DNA of 11,801 bases from JAVBOJ01 sp031550755 (GTDB lineage: Bacteria; Bacillota; Clostridia; Oscillospirales; UBA929), in contig JAVBOJ010000071.1 in NCBI GenBank assembly GCA_031550755.1, positions 1 through 11,801 on the forward strand. Direction: 5' to 3'. Below, piece by piece: positions 1-6,400 of this stretch (positions are counted from its first letter, which is position 1; the number at the start of each line of letters is the position of its first letter). The translations under genes were made by a program, and so were the position numbers. Under the pieces are notes generated by a model, which ran no database searches, was not told where the DNA came from, and saw nothing but the letters and a program-made list of their open reading frames with translations.

Positions 1-1
1 C

Positions 2-418
2 AGCATCCAGACCCGCGATATGGCGCTCAAATGGCTGGAAAAGCTCAAAAACGAAATTCTTTCCCTGCTGGAGCCGCTCTCGCCGGGTCACGCCGATTTT
101 TTGGAAAAAGCCCGGCAGTATGTGCTGCAAAACCTCAGCAAGCGGATTTTGTTACAGGACGCGGCGCACTACGCCTCCATTTCGCCGGCCTATCTTTCGG
201 CGCTGTTTAAAAAAGAGTACGGTCAAAATTTTGTGGATTTCGTCAACGGCACCAAGATGGAGCGCGCCTGTGAGATGATCTCCCAGGGCAGTCTGCGCAT
301 CAACGAGATCGGCTATATGCTGGGGTTTGACAACGCCGATTATTTCAGCAAGGTCTTCCGCCGGCATGTGGGCATGACGCCCACGGAATACCAAAAAGAA
401 AAAAAGCAGCGGCGGTAG
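2..418 (+). CDS. AraC-family transcriptional regulator, C-terminal fragment (cut by left edge)
   Basis: The frame is open from base 2 and ends at TAG 416-418, so only the last 138 codons are present; the ATG at base 20 is internal, not a start. The protein holds a complete AraC-type DNA-binding domain with two helix-turn-helix motifs. The first is around ILLQDAAHYASISPAYLSAL followed by FKKEYG. The second is around INEIGYMLGFDNADYFSKVF, followed by the family signature RRHVGMTPTEYQKE. This is the HTH_18 domain that binds DNA in AraC/XylS regulators. The leucine-rich stretch just before it resembles the linker of YesN-type response regulators, so the missing N-terminus may be a receiver domain, but this cannot be seen. 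The target genes are unknown. A weak hairpin overlaps the stop codon. Confidence 0.9.
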   Translation, partial: SIQTRDMALKWLEKLKNEILSLLEPLSPGHADFLEKARQYVLQNLSKRILLQDAAHYASISPAYLSALFKKEYGQNFVDFVNGTKMERACEMISQGSLRINEIGYMLGFDNADYFSKVFRRHVGMTPTEYQKEKKQRR

Positions 419-437
419 TTGCCGCCGGCGCATTTTT
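410..437 (+). terminator. Possible weak terminator of the AraC-type gene
   Basis: A six-base-pair GC stem (CGGCGG 410-415 with CCGCCG 422-427) has a six-base loop containing the stop codon. It is followed after five bases by TTTTT. The gap before the T run makes it a mediocre intrinsic terminator. Confidence 0.4.
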
Positions 438-464
438 CCTGTATACTCAAAGATGCAATCCAAA

Positions 465-661
465 GGAAGCGCTGAATAAACCCTCACACGCCGTCTCGGT
501 GTGTAATTTGCCCCCACTCATCACCGATTTTCCTCCACCCCAGCGAATCTTCGATTCGGCGGGGACCCCGGGTTAATACACAAAGTATTGCCGCGAAAAT
601 CGGCTCGATTGAGAACAAATCCCCCACCAATCCGGCATGCGCCGATTTATTCAGAGCTTCC
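465..661. mobile_element. MITE-like inverted-repeat element, about 197 bp, no coding capacity
   Basis: The ends are near-perfect inverted repeats: GGAAGCGCTGAATAAA at 465-480 and its reverse complement at 646-661, 15 of 16 identical. The similarity continues inward, imperfectly, for about 68 bases. When the right arm is reverse-complemented, both arms share ATTTG at the same offset and then CCGATTTTC (524-532 and 595-603). The core contains small palindromes, GAATC-TTC-GATTC (545-557) and AATAC-ACAAA-GTATT (576-590). There is no open reading frame of note. This is the form of a miniature inverted-repeat transposable element or similar non-autonomous element. I see no clear target-site duplication, and I cannot assign a parent insertion-sequence family. 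Confidence 0.6.
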
Positions 662-795
662 CTAATCGAAAGGGGATCGTCCCTTGTTTAGAGCGTAACA
701 ACCGACCAAATTGCGTCACGACGACCGCCGCCTGCGCGGCTTGTTTGCGTTGGGCGCGTATGGGGAACGCTCGAACCGGTTTTGATTTGGATTGC
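662..795. other. Intergenic stretch with no recognised gene
   Basis: No open reading frame here has a ribosome binding site and recognisable protein sequence, and I find no tRNA cloverleaf. A small hairpin, GCCGC-CTGC-GCGGC (727-740), is followed by TTGTTT. The segment lies between the MITE-like element and two terminator hairpins, so it may belong to a longer dispersed repeat or encode a small untranslated transcript. Neither can be shown from the sequence. Confidence 0.4.
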
Positions 796-817
796 GGCCT
801 GCAAGCAGGTCTTTTTT
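796..817 (+). terminator. Terminator-like hairpin without an obvious upstream gene
   Basis: GGCCTG (796-801) pairs with CAGGTC (806-811) across a CAAG loop, including one G-T pair, and is followed directly by TTTTTT (812-817). The form is that of a short intrinsic terminator. The nearest upstream stop codon of a real gene is almost 400 bases away, so the transcript it would end is unknown. Confidence 0.5.
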
Positions 818-825
818 CCACATAC

Positions 826-861
826 AAAACCCCGGGAAGGCGGCGCCTTTCCGGGGTTTTT
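826..861. terminator. Strong bidirectional-type terminator hairpin
   Basis: AAAACCCCGG (826-835) pairs with CCGGGGTTTT (851-860). Inside it AAGGC pairs with GCCTT, with one G-T wobble and a three-base loop, giving a stem of about 16 base pairs. It has A-rich and T-rich flanks on the two sides, so it could work in either direction. It isolates the DUF1062 gene from whatever is transcribed upstream. Confidence 0.75.
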
Positions 862-885
862 ACATTGAATTTCGGGAGTGATTGT

Positions 886-1017
886 ATGAAAAAACTGCGT
901 GTATATACGCCGCCCTTTTGCCCCTTCCTGATGCAAAAACAAATGACAGGAAGGATTGTGCTTTTTGAAAACAATACTCTGGGAGGTGCGCCCGACCGGC
1001 GCGCCGACAGTGGTTAG
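886..1017 (+). CDS. Possible small ORF (43 aa) overlapping the DUF1062 gene
   Basis: An ATG at 886 follows a plausible ribosome binding site (GGGAGTG, 874-880). It opens a 43-codon frame beginning MKKLRVYTPP and ending at TAG 1015-1017. The frame overlaps the start of the DUF1062 gene by about 50 bases in a different frame. I recognise no family, and the C-terminal part merely reads out of frame through the conserved DUF1062 N-terminus, so it is unlikely to be conserved itself. It could be a leader peptide that couples translation to the downstream gene, or chance. The site comes just after a strong terminator, which fits the start of a new transcript. Confidence 0.25.
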   Translation: MKKLRVYTPPFCPFLMQKQMTGRIVLFENNTLGGAPDRRADSG

Positions 1018-1516
1018 ATACTGCCGGCGCTGCGGCGCAAAGACCGCGTTTGTCTCCTCCGGGCTGTTTCGCGTAAACGTCCAGCAAAAAAATCTCGATG
1101 TGTGGCTTGTCTGCAAATGCGCCGTCTGCGACACCACCTGGAACATGACCGTCTTGTCCCGTGTAAGTCCGCGATCCCTTGCGCCGGAGCTACTCTCCGG
1201 CTTCCTGCAAAACGACGCGGCGCTGGCCGCGCGGTACGCCTTTGACGCCGCGCTGGTGCGCAAAAACGGGGCCGAACCGGGGCGTTTTGAGGTCGAGGTG
1301 TCCGGCGAGGACTGCGACCTGTCCGTGCCCTGCCGCGTCCGTCTGGTGTCCTTCGGCGCGGCTGAGGTCAGGCTTTCCGCCGTGCTGCGTCAAAAGCTCG
1401 GGCTGTCCCGCAGCGCCTTTGACGCATTGTGCGCCGACGTCCGACTGGTTTGTGTCTCCGGCCATGACCTGAAAAAAGCCAAGCTGGGCGGCGAGGCGGT
1501 CATCGAGGTGCGATGA
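965..1516 (+). CDS. DUF1062 domain-containing protein (zinc-ribbon-like N-terminus)
   Basis: The protein has 183 residues and its function is unknown. I place the start at TTG 965 (MKTILWEVRPTGAPTV...), about ten bases after AGGAAGG (948-954). An in-frame TTG at 956 sits too close to that site. The N-terminal third carries two cysteine pairs, YCRRCG and CKCAVC, which look like a zinc ribbon. The stretch WNMTVLSRVSPRS and the following FLQNDAALAARYAFD are what I recognise as the DUF1062 family. The C-terminal half is a compact mixed region ending in GEAVIEVR, and the length fits the family. The gene appears to stand alone between two strong terminators, so it is probably monocistronic. I see no confident promoter. 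The family assignment is from memory of its conserved motifs. Confidence 0.75.
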   Translation: MKTILWEVRPTGAPTVVRYCRRCGAKTAFVSSGLFRVNVQQKNLDVWLVCKCAVCDTTWNMTVLSRVSPRSLAPELLSGFLQNDAALAARYAFDAALVRKNGAEPGRFEVEVSGEDCDLSVPCRVRLVSFGAAEVRLSAVLRQKLGLSRSAFDALCADVRLVCVSGHDLKKAKLGGEAVIEVR

Positions 1517-1522
1517 AAAAAG

Positions 1523-1553
1523 GCCGGACGGGGACTCCCCGTCCGGCGCTTTT
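1523..1553 (+). terminator. Intrinsic terminator after the DUF1062 gene
   Basis: GCCGGACGGGG (1523-1533) pairs perfectly with CCCCGTCCGGC (1537-1547) across a three-base loop. The stem is followed by GCTTTT. The stop codon of the gene lies only seven bases upstream of the stem. Confidence 0.85.
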
Positions 1554-1573
1554 CCTGTCTGTGAAAATTTTTC

Positions 1574-1602
1574 TTGACAAAATTCCCGGTTTCTGATATC
1601 CT
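1574..1602 (+). promoter_or_regulatory. Sigma-A type promoter of the rplJ-rplL operon (extended -10)
   Basis: TTGACA (1574-1579) is a perfect -35 box, separated by 17 bases from TATCCT (1597-1602). The -10 box is preceded by TG plus one base (1594-1596), the extended -10 form. Transcription should start near 1608-1611, exactly where the structured L10 leader begins. A strong promoter is expected for ribosomal protein genes. Confidence 0.85.
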
Positions 1603-1606
1603 TTTC

Positions 1607-1751
1607 TAGCGTTCCGCAGACAGCAGGACACCTTCGGGTGGTAAACGGTCAGGCCGTCCTGCCGAGGAAAGGGTTCGGGTTTTTCGGGGCTTGCCCCTGT
1701 TTTCCGACTGTATTTCCCCGTGTCTTATTGGACGCGGGGAATTTTTATTTT
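1607..1751 (+). promoter_or_regulatory. Ribosomal protein L10 leader (autoregulatory mRNA element)
   Basis: The leader forms GCAGGAC (1623-1629) with GTCCTGC (1656-1662). This stem encloses two small hairpins: CACC-TTCG-GGTG, and CGG-TCAGG-CCG. It sits inside an outer helix, TTCC (1612-1615) with GGAA (1666-1669). The unequal strands between the helices, GCAGACA and CGA, give the kink-turn-like arrangement typical of Firmicutes L10 leaders, where the L10-L12 complex binds its own mRNA. A terminator follows at 1714-1751. A hairpin GGGG-CTTG-CCCC (1686-1697) lies between them, and CGGGG 1685-1689 can also pair with CCCCG 1716-1720, giving a possible antiterminator. The direction of the switch, with excess L10-L12 favouring termination, is family knowledge. 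Confidence 0.85.
1714..1751 (+). terminator. Attenuator terminator of the L10 leader
   Basis: CCCCGTGTC (1716-1724) pairs with GACGCGGGG (1731-1739), with one G-T pair and a six-base loop. Flanking TT/AA pairs extend the stem, and a T-rich tail (1742-1751) follows. It lies about 40 bases before the rplJ start, so it can end transcription before the operon. Confidence 0.8.
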
Positions 1752-1790
1752 CCCGCCCGGAACGACTTATTTAATTCGGGAGGTGAAATA

Positions 1791-2324
1791 ATGCCGAATG
1801 CCAAGGTATTGGAGGAAAAGAAAGCGTTTGTCTCCAGTCTGGCCGATCAGATGAAAAACGCCAGCTCGGGCGTGCTTGTGGATTACAAGGGCATCAACGT
1901 GGCCGATGATACCAAGCTGCGCCGTGAGCTGCGCGCCAAGGGCGTGGAGTACGCCGTCGTCAAAAATACGCTGCTGCGTCTGGCCGCGCGTGAGATCGGA
2001 TTTGAGGCGCTGGAACCGGTGCTCGAAGGCACCACCGCGCTGGCCACCAGTGCGACGGATCTCGTCGCGCCCGCCAAAATTCTGAGCGAATACGCCAAAA
2101 AGTCCAATGACAAATTCAAGATCAAGGCCGGCTTTGTGGAGGGGCGCGTCGTCTCTTCCAAAGACGTCACCAATCTCGCCGACCTGCCTTCCAAGGAAGT
2201 CCTTGTCGCCCGCGTGCTGGCCGGATTCAATACCCCGATTTCGGGTCTGGTCAATGTCCTGAACGGCAACCTGCGCGGTCTTGCTGTGGCGCTGAACGCC
2301 ATCGCGGAGAAAAAAGGCGCGTAA
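1791..2324 (+). CDS. rplJ: 50S ribosomal protein L10
   Basis: L10 (uL10) anchors the L7/L12 dimers to the 23S rRNA GTPase-associated region and so forms the base of the ribosomal stalk. The protein has 177 residues, a normal length. It begins [20 protein letters not shown] and contains the family pattern [20 protein letters not shown] followed by [14 protein letters not shown]. Its C-terminal helix, ending in [17 protein letters not shown], is the L7/L12-binding part. The ATG at 1791 is fixed by GGGAGGTG (1778-1785), and the open frame reaching back to 1638 is the untranslated leader. The gene is first in a two-gene operon with rplL and is controlled by the L10 leader directly upstream. Unlike in most Firmicutes, rplK and rplA are not upstream. 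Confidence 0.97.
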   Translation: MPNAKVLEEKKAFVSSLADQMKNASSGVLVDYKGINVADDTKLRRELRAKGVEYAVVKNTLLRLAAREIGFEALEPVLEGTTALATSATDLVAPAKILSEYAKKSNDKFKIKAGFVEGRVVSSKDVTNLADLPSKEVLVARVLAGFNTPISGLVNVLNGNLRGLAVALNAIAEKKGA

Positions 2325-2335
2325 TCCCCGGATGG

Positions 2336-2365
2336 GAGCGCGGACGGCCAATGGCCGCCCCTACG
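2336..2365. repeat. REP-like intergenic palindrome in the rplJ-rplL spacer
   Basis: GGACGGCC (2342-2349) pairs with GGCCGCCC (2353-2360) across AAT, with one internal mismatch, and is followed by CTACG. Palindromes of the form GGGCGGCC...GGCCGCCCCTACG are, from memory, scattered many times through the intergenic regions of gut Clostridia. Only one copy is present here, so its repeat status cannot be shown from this window. It could form a hairpin in the mRNA that tunes the ratio of L10 to L12. Confidence 0.5.
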
Positions 2366-2412
2366 TTCCCCAACTGTTCACTATGAATTATTATGATGGA
2401 GGTACATGTATT

Positions 2413-2796
2413 ATGGCCAGCGATAAAGTCACAAAAATGATCGAGGATGTCAAAGCCCTTACCGTTCTGGAGCTCTCCGAGCTCGTCAAGGCCCTTGAGG
2501 AAGAGTTCGGCGTGTCCGCCGCCGCCCCCATGGCGATGATGGCCGCTCCCGCCGCCGCCGCTCCTGCCGCCGCCGCCGAGGAGCAGACCGAGTTTACCGT
2601 CATGCTGACCGATGCCGGCGCCAACAAAATCACCGTCATCAAGGTCGTCCGTGAGATCACCGCTCTCGGCCTGAAGGAAGCCAAAGACCTCGTTGACGGC
2701 GCTCCCAAGCCCGTGAAAGAGAACATTCCCAAGGACGAAGCCGAGTCCATCAAAAAGAAACTCGAAGAAGCCGGTGCCAAAATCGAGCTCAAGTAA
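2413..2796 (+). CDS. rplL: 50S ribosomal protein L7/L12
   Basis: L7/L12 (bL12) forms the flexible dimers of the ribosomal stalk that recruit translational GTPases. The protein has 127 residues and shows all three expected parts. The N-terminal dimerisation and L10-binding helices run through [20 protein letters not shown]. The hinge is an alanine/proline-rich stretch around residues 36-56. The globular C-terminal domain contains [20 protein letters not shown] and [14 protein letters not shown]. The start at 2413 follows GGAGG (2398-2402) by ten bases, and the earlier in-frame ATGs in the spacer lack a binding site. The gene follows rplJ by 88 bases and ends the operon at a terminator; rpoB, its usual downstream neighbour, is absent. 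Confidence 0.97.
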   Translation: MASDKVTKMIEDVKALTVLELSELVKALEEEFGVSAAAPMAMMAAPAAAAPAAAAEEQTEFTVMLTDAGANKITVIKVVREITALGLKEAKDLVDGAPKPVKENIPKDEAESIKKKLEEAGAKIELK

Positions 2797-2809
2797 TTAT
2801 CCTCACAGA

Positions 2810-2845
2810 CAGGGTTGTCCCGCAAAGGGGCGACCCTGTTTTTTC
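2810..2845 (+). terminator. Intrinsic terminator of the rplJ-rplL operon
   Basis: CAGGGTTGTCCC (2810-2821) pairs with GGGGCGACCCTG (2827-2838) with G-T wobbles, and is followed by TTTTTT. It lies 13 bases after the rplL stop codon. Confidence 0.85.
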
Positions 2846-2885
2846 TTTCACCAAACCGCGCATACTAAGCGCGAGGTGAACGCGT

Positions 2886-3173
2886 ATGGATCGAAATAAG
2901 CTGACCGCGCAGGTCAAGGACGAGTATACCCGGCTGTCCTCGGCGGAGACGCGGGCGCACGTCACGCCGTCCACAAATGAGCAGTCACCCGGCGCTTACT
3001 ACGAAAACCTGTTGGGGCAGGTGGAGCGGGAGATTTCCGCCGGACGGTTCGACGGTTTCGGATCGGGCACTGAAATTGTGGAAGCGGTGGCCAATGACAA
3101 ACCCAAATGGCTGCCCCATTGGAAGGAGGAGGAAAGCGCACATGCCGCGTCAACCGATCAGCCCCAAGCCTAA
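2886..3173 (+). CDS. Hypothetical small protein (95 aa)
   Basis: I do not recognise the family. The protein begins MDRNKLTAQVKDEYTRLSSA and is hydrophilic with no signal peptide or membrane segment, so it is probably cytoplasmic. Visible features are a helical N-terminal half and a tryptophan-bearing segment, VANDKPKWLPHWKEEE, before a low-complexity end. GAGGTG (2873-2878) is placed seven bases before the ATG. A small inverted repeat, CGCGC...GCGCG (2857-2874), overlaps the binding site and could mask it. I see no clear promoter between the rplL terminator and the start, so it may rely on readthrough. Its 3' end overlaps the next small gene by 32 bases, which suggests coupled translation. 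Confidence 0.7.
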   Translation: MDRNKLTAQVKDEYTRLSSAETRAHVTPSTNEQSPGAYYENLLGQVEREISAGRFDGFGSGTEIVEAVANDKPKWLPHWKEEESAHAASTDQPQA

Positions 3174-3303
3174 AAAGCTCAAAACCTCCCAAAATCCCGC
3201 CGGGCCGGTGGACAAACCCAAGGGCCGAAGCCAGCCGCCGGGTCTGTCCGACGACACCCGGGTGGTCTGGTCGGAGGAGCACAATTTGGACGACGGAGGG
3301 TAA
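3142..3303 (+). CDS. Hypothetical small basic, proline-rich protein (53 aa)
   Basis: The frame runs from ATG 3142 to TAA 3301-3303 and overlaps the end of the preceding gene by 32 bases. A strong ribosome binding site, GGAGGAGG (3125-3132), lies inside that gene nine bases before the ATG, which is good evidence that the frame is translated. The protein begins MPRQPISPKPKKLKTSQNPA, rich in lysine and proline, and ends acidic (SEEHNLDDGG). It has no hydrophobic segment and is probably disordered. I know no family for it. The terminator stem begins in its last codons, so the two small genes form a short unit that ends here. Confidence 0.65.
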   Translation: MPRQPISPKPKKLKTSQNPAGPVDKPKGRSQPPGLSDDTRVVWSEEHNLDDGG

Positions 3304-3323
3304 TCCCTTCGTCGTCGTTTTTT
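3289..3323 (+). terminator. Terminator whose stem overlaps the stop codon of the 53-aa gene
   Basis: GACGACGGAGGG (3289-3300) pairs with CCCTTCGTCGTC (3305-3316), with one G-T pair. The four-base loop, TAAT, contains the stop codon. TTTTTT follows at 3318-3323. Confidence 0.85.
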
Positions 3324-3357
3324 GTCTGTTTATGTCATCTTGTACCGGTTTTGTTGC

Positions 3358-3386
3358 TTTCATTTTTGGACAAATTGTACTATAAT
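3358..3386 (+). promoter_or_regulatory. Putative promoter of the giant SLH protein gene
   Basis: A perfect TATAAT (3381-3386) lies in an AT-rich stretch between the preceding terminator and the SLH gene. The -35 region is poor: TTTCAT (3358-3363) has the right 17-base spacing, and TTGCTT (3354-3359) would give 21. The implied start near 3393 leaves an untranslated leader of about 55 bases. The weak -35 box could mean an activator is involved. Confidence 0.55.
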
Positions 3387-3447
3387 ATAGGTAAGTATTC
3401 TCCTTGCGCAGACAGTGTTTATGGACAGAAGAAAGGACGAAATGATC

Positions 3448-6400
3448 ATGCGAAACGTTTGCAAACGCGCGCTCCCCCTCCTGCTGGCGGTCTGCCTGCT
3501 GTTTACCCTGCTGCCCCTCCCCGCGTCCGCGCTCATTACCGATACCGAGTATCCCTTTGCGGACGCCTCGAACCATTGGGCCGCCAATCAAATTGAGGAG
3601 TGGGCCATCCCCGGCGTCCTTCTTGGTCACGACGGCCACTTCCGGCCCAACGACCCCATCACCCGCGCCGAGCTGGCCGCCGTCATCAACCGGGTGATGA
3701 GGTACCAGACCGCCGGGCAAAACTCCTTTTCCGACCTTTCTTCTGCCGCATGGTATTATCAGGATGTGCTGAAGCTCAGCGCCGCCGGGATTTTACAGGG
3801 TCATGGCGGCCTTGTCCGCCCCGAGGACAGCATCACCCGCGAGGAAACCGCCGCCGTCTTCGCCCGGGCCTTCCGGGTGGAGGAAAATACCGGGGCAAAC
3901 ACCAAATTCTCCGACGCGGCCTCCATTTCCGTCTGGGCCAAGCCGCTGGTCTTCGGCATGGAAGCCGCCCAATACATACAGGGCTCCGGCGGCGCGTTCC
4001 GCCCGGGCGCTCCCATCACCCGCGCCGAGGTCGTGACCATCCTGGACAACATGGTCAGGGCGTATTATCACGACGTCGGTTCCCAAACCGGCAAGGTGAC
4101 CGGCAACGTGCTGGTCAACACCCCCGGCGTCACCCTCAAAAACATGACCATTGAGGGCAACCTCTATCTGGCCAGCGGCATTGCCGACGGCGATATTACG
4201 CTGGACGGCGTGGTTGTGTTTGGCAAAACCATTGTGCTCGGGTCGAAGAACCTGACCGTCACCGGCGACAGCAGGTTCACCTTTATGGATGTCTGCAGGG
4301 CCGGGCCGGTGTCCATCCATGTGACCGGCGCGGCCAAAACGGCCTTCGCCGCCCAAAAGCCGCAGACCGGGCTGTCCATGACCGAAAGCGGCGGCGTCCT
4401 GAATGTTACGGCGCAAAACGTCGTGCTGGATCTGCGCGTGGAGGAGATCGCCTCGGTGCCCGCGCCGCTGTCCGGCGGCTCCGGCGGCTCGTCCGACCCG
4501 ACGCCGACGCCCAGCCAGACCCCCACGCCTCCCGCCGCGCCGACGGCGGCGGAGCTGTCCGTAACCCCGACACGGGAGCTGCCCACCGCCTCGGACGTTG
4601 GCTCAACTTACACCCAGCTGCACTTCTCCGGTACCAAGGCCACAGCGGCCGACATCGCGCGCTATGAGATGCAGGTGGGCGACACCGCCAACCCGGGCGG
4701 CGTCTGGCTCCCCCTGACCGCCGCCGATTTGGCCGCGCGGAAACTGCTGGTGACCGATGCGCGGCAGAAGATTTTCCTGCGCGTACGCGCCGGCGGAAAT
4801 GTCCCGGCGGGGCTGCCCACGGCGGGTGTTGTGATTGGAAAAGAAAATGTGGTGCGCAACGTGACCCCTGCCTACCGCCCTGTCCTCAACTATGAAATGG
4901 AAACGCTGATCTTCCTGCAAGACTACGAATACGGCTTGGGCGTAGACGAAGGTATGCCCGTATACAACGGGACGGTTTACGGCGAGCCGGTTGCCATCGG
5001 GTCGATGCAATATCTCTATCTCCGCTACCGCGAGACCGAAAAGCTGCCGGCCTCCGCCCCGGCCGTTTGCGCCTTCCCCCCGCGTGCGCCGACACCCGAT
5101 GCCATGACTGGCATCACCCTGTCACCCGGGATGTGGGCTGGTTACGTCAATATCATAAGACCCGACAATACCGAAATGAAGATTGTGACGGCCGACGCCA
5201 ATGTCGATACCCAAGACAGCCGTGTTCGGTTGGACTGGTTTTCGCTGGGCTCTGTTTCCGGTGTGGAGGTGCATGCCGCTCCGGGCGACAAGATCTATAT
5301 CCGCACGCGCCCCTCGGAAATGGAAGACCACGGCCCCGGCAATTACCCCGGATACCTCAAATCTCTGCCCTCGGGAGCCAAGGTCATCACCGCCGCCGAC
5401 ATCAAGCCCGAGCCGACCGGCGTCCGTCCGCCCGCGCCGACGGCGGAGGAGCTGAGTTTTACGCTGTCGCCCGGCTCCTCAGACTGGACAACCACGGCAG
5501 CAATCTCCGGCAGTAAAGCCGGTCATATATTTTCCTGTGATATCGGTGTCGGATTCTCGCCCGATGACGCCGTATGGGAACGCATTACCTCGTACCAATT
5601 GGGCCCCCGCGTCACGATCACCGTCACCGACGCGCGGCACAGTATCTTTTTCCGCCTGCCGGCCACGAATGACACGCCGGCCAGCGAACCCACCGCCGGC
5701 GTCCTCATCACCAAGGCCAACGTAAAGCCGGGCGCGGGCCCGAGCGCCGTTCCGTTTGTGGATTATATCGCCGAGACCGTTTCCATCCCCTCGATCTATG
5801 AATACAGCCACACAGGCGGCGAGGACGCCGTTCTCGGCTCCGGCGCGCCCATGGCTCTGATTTTGCCGTCGGAATATTCGCTGTATCTCTACCTTCGCGT
5901 CCCGGAAACCGAAAAGTTGCCGGCTTCCTCCTATAAATCCACACAGCTCAAACGCCCCGCCGCGCCGTTTGCTTCGGCCGCCATTGTGACGCCGGGCTCC
6001 GAGGATGGCAAGCTGAAGATCGAGCTGGCGGCAAACTTGGAGTTTACAATTGTCAAATCCGGCACCGGCGCGAATGCCACGGGCGCGGATGTGGTTGTGG
6101 ACTGGACGCCGGGCAATCCGTCCGGTACGGAGGTTTCGGCCTCCGTGGGCGACGACCTGTATCTGCGGGTAGCCGCCACCGCGACGAGCTTCAAATCGTG
6201 GGCGGCGCTGCGGACGCTCACCGAGCTGGATTTTGATCCGGATTATGTCCCTCGTCCCCCCGCGCCGACGGCGGCGGAGCTGACGTTGACCCTGTCGCCC
6301 AGCACCACGCCAGGGCGTACCGCCTTCTCGTTCTCCGGTACGAATGCGAACCAACTCTCTCGTTATGAGTATCAGATTGGCGATCAGGCCGATATGGACG

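Noticed and set aside
755..795. A tRNA suggested by GGTTCGAG on the minus strand
   Set aside because: The bases on either side do not form a T-arm stem, and no acceptor or anticodon arm can be found.
637..885. The upstream part of the open frame 637-1017 as a 126-residue protein
   Set aside because: It has no binding site at its first ATG, crosses the MITE-like end and both terminator hairpins, and shows no recognisable protein sequence. Only the ATG at 886 has a plausible site.
1638..1790. N-terminal extension of rplJ from the first in-frame start at 1638
   Set aside because: This region is the structured L10 leader and attenuator. The canonical L10 N-terminus and a strong ribosome binding site fix the start at 1791.
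2332..2412. N-terminal extension of rplL through the spacer
   Set aside because: The extension would translate the palindromic spacer, and the normal L7/L12 start is at 2413 after GGAGG.
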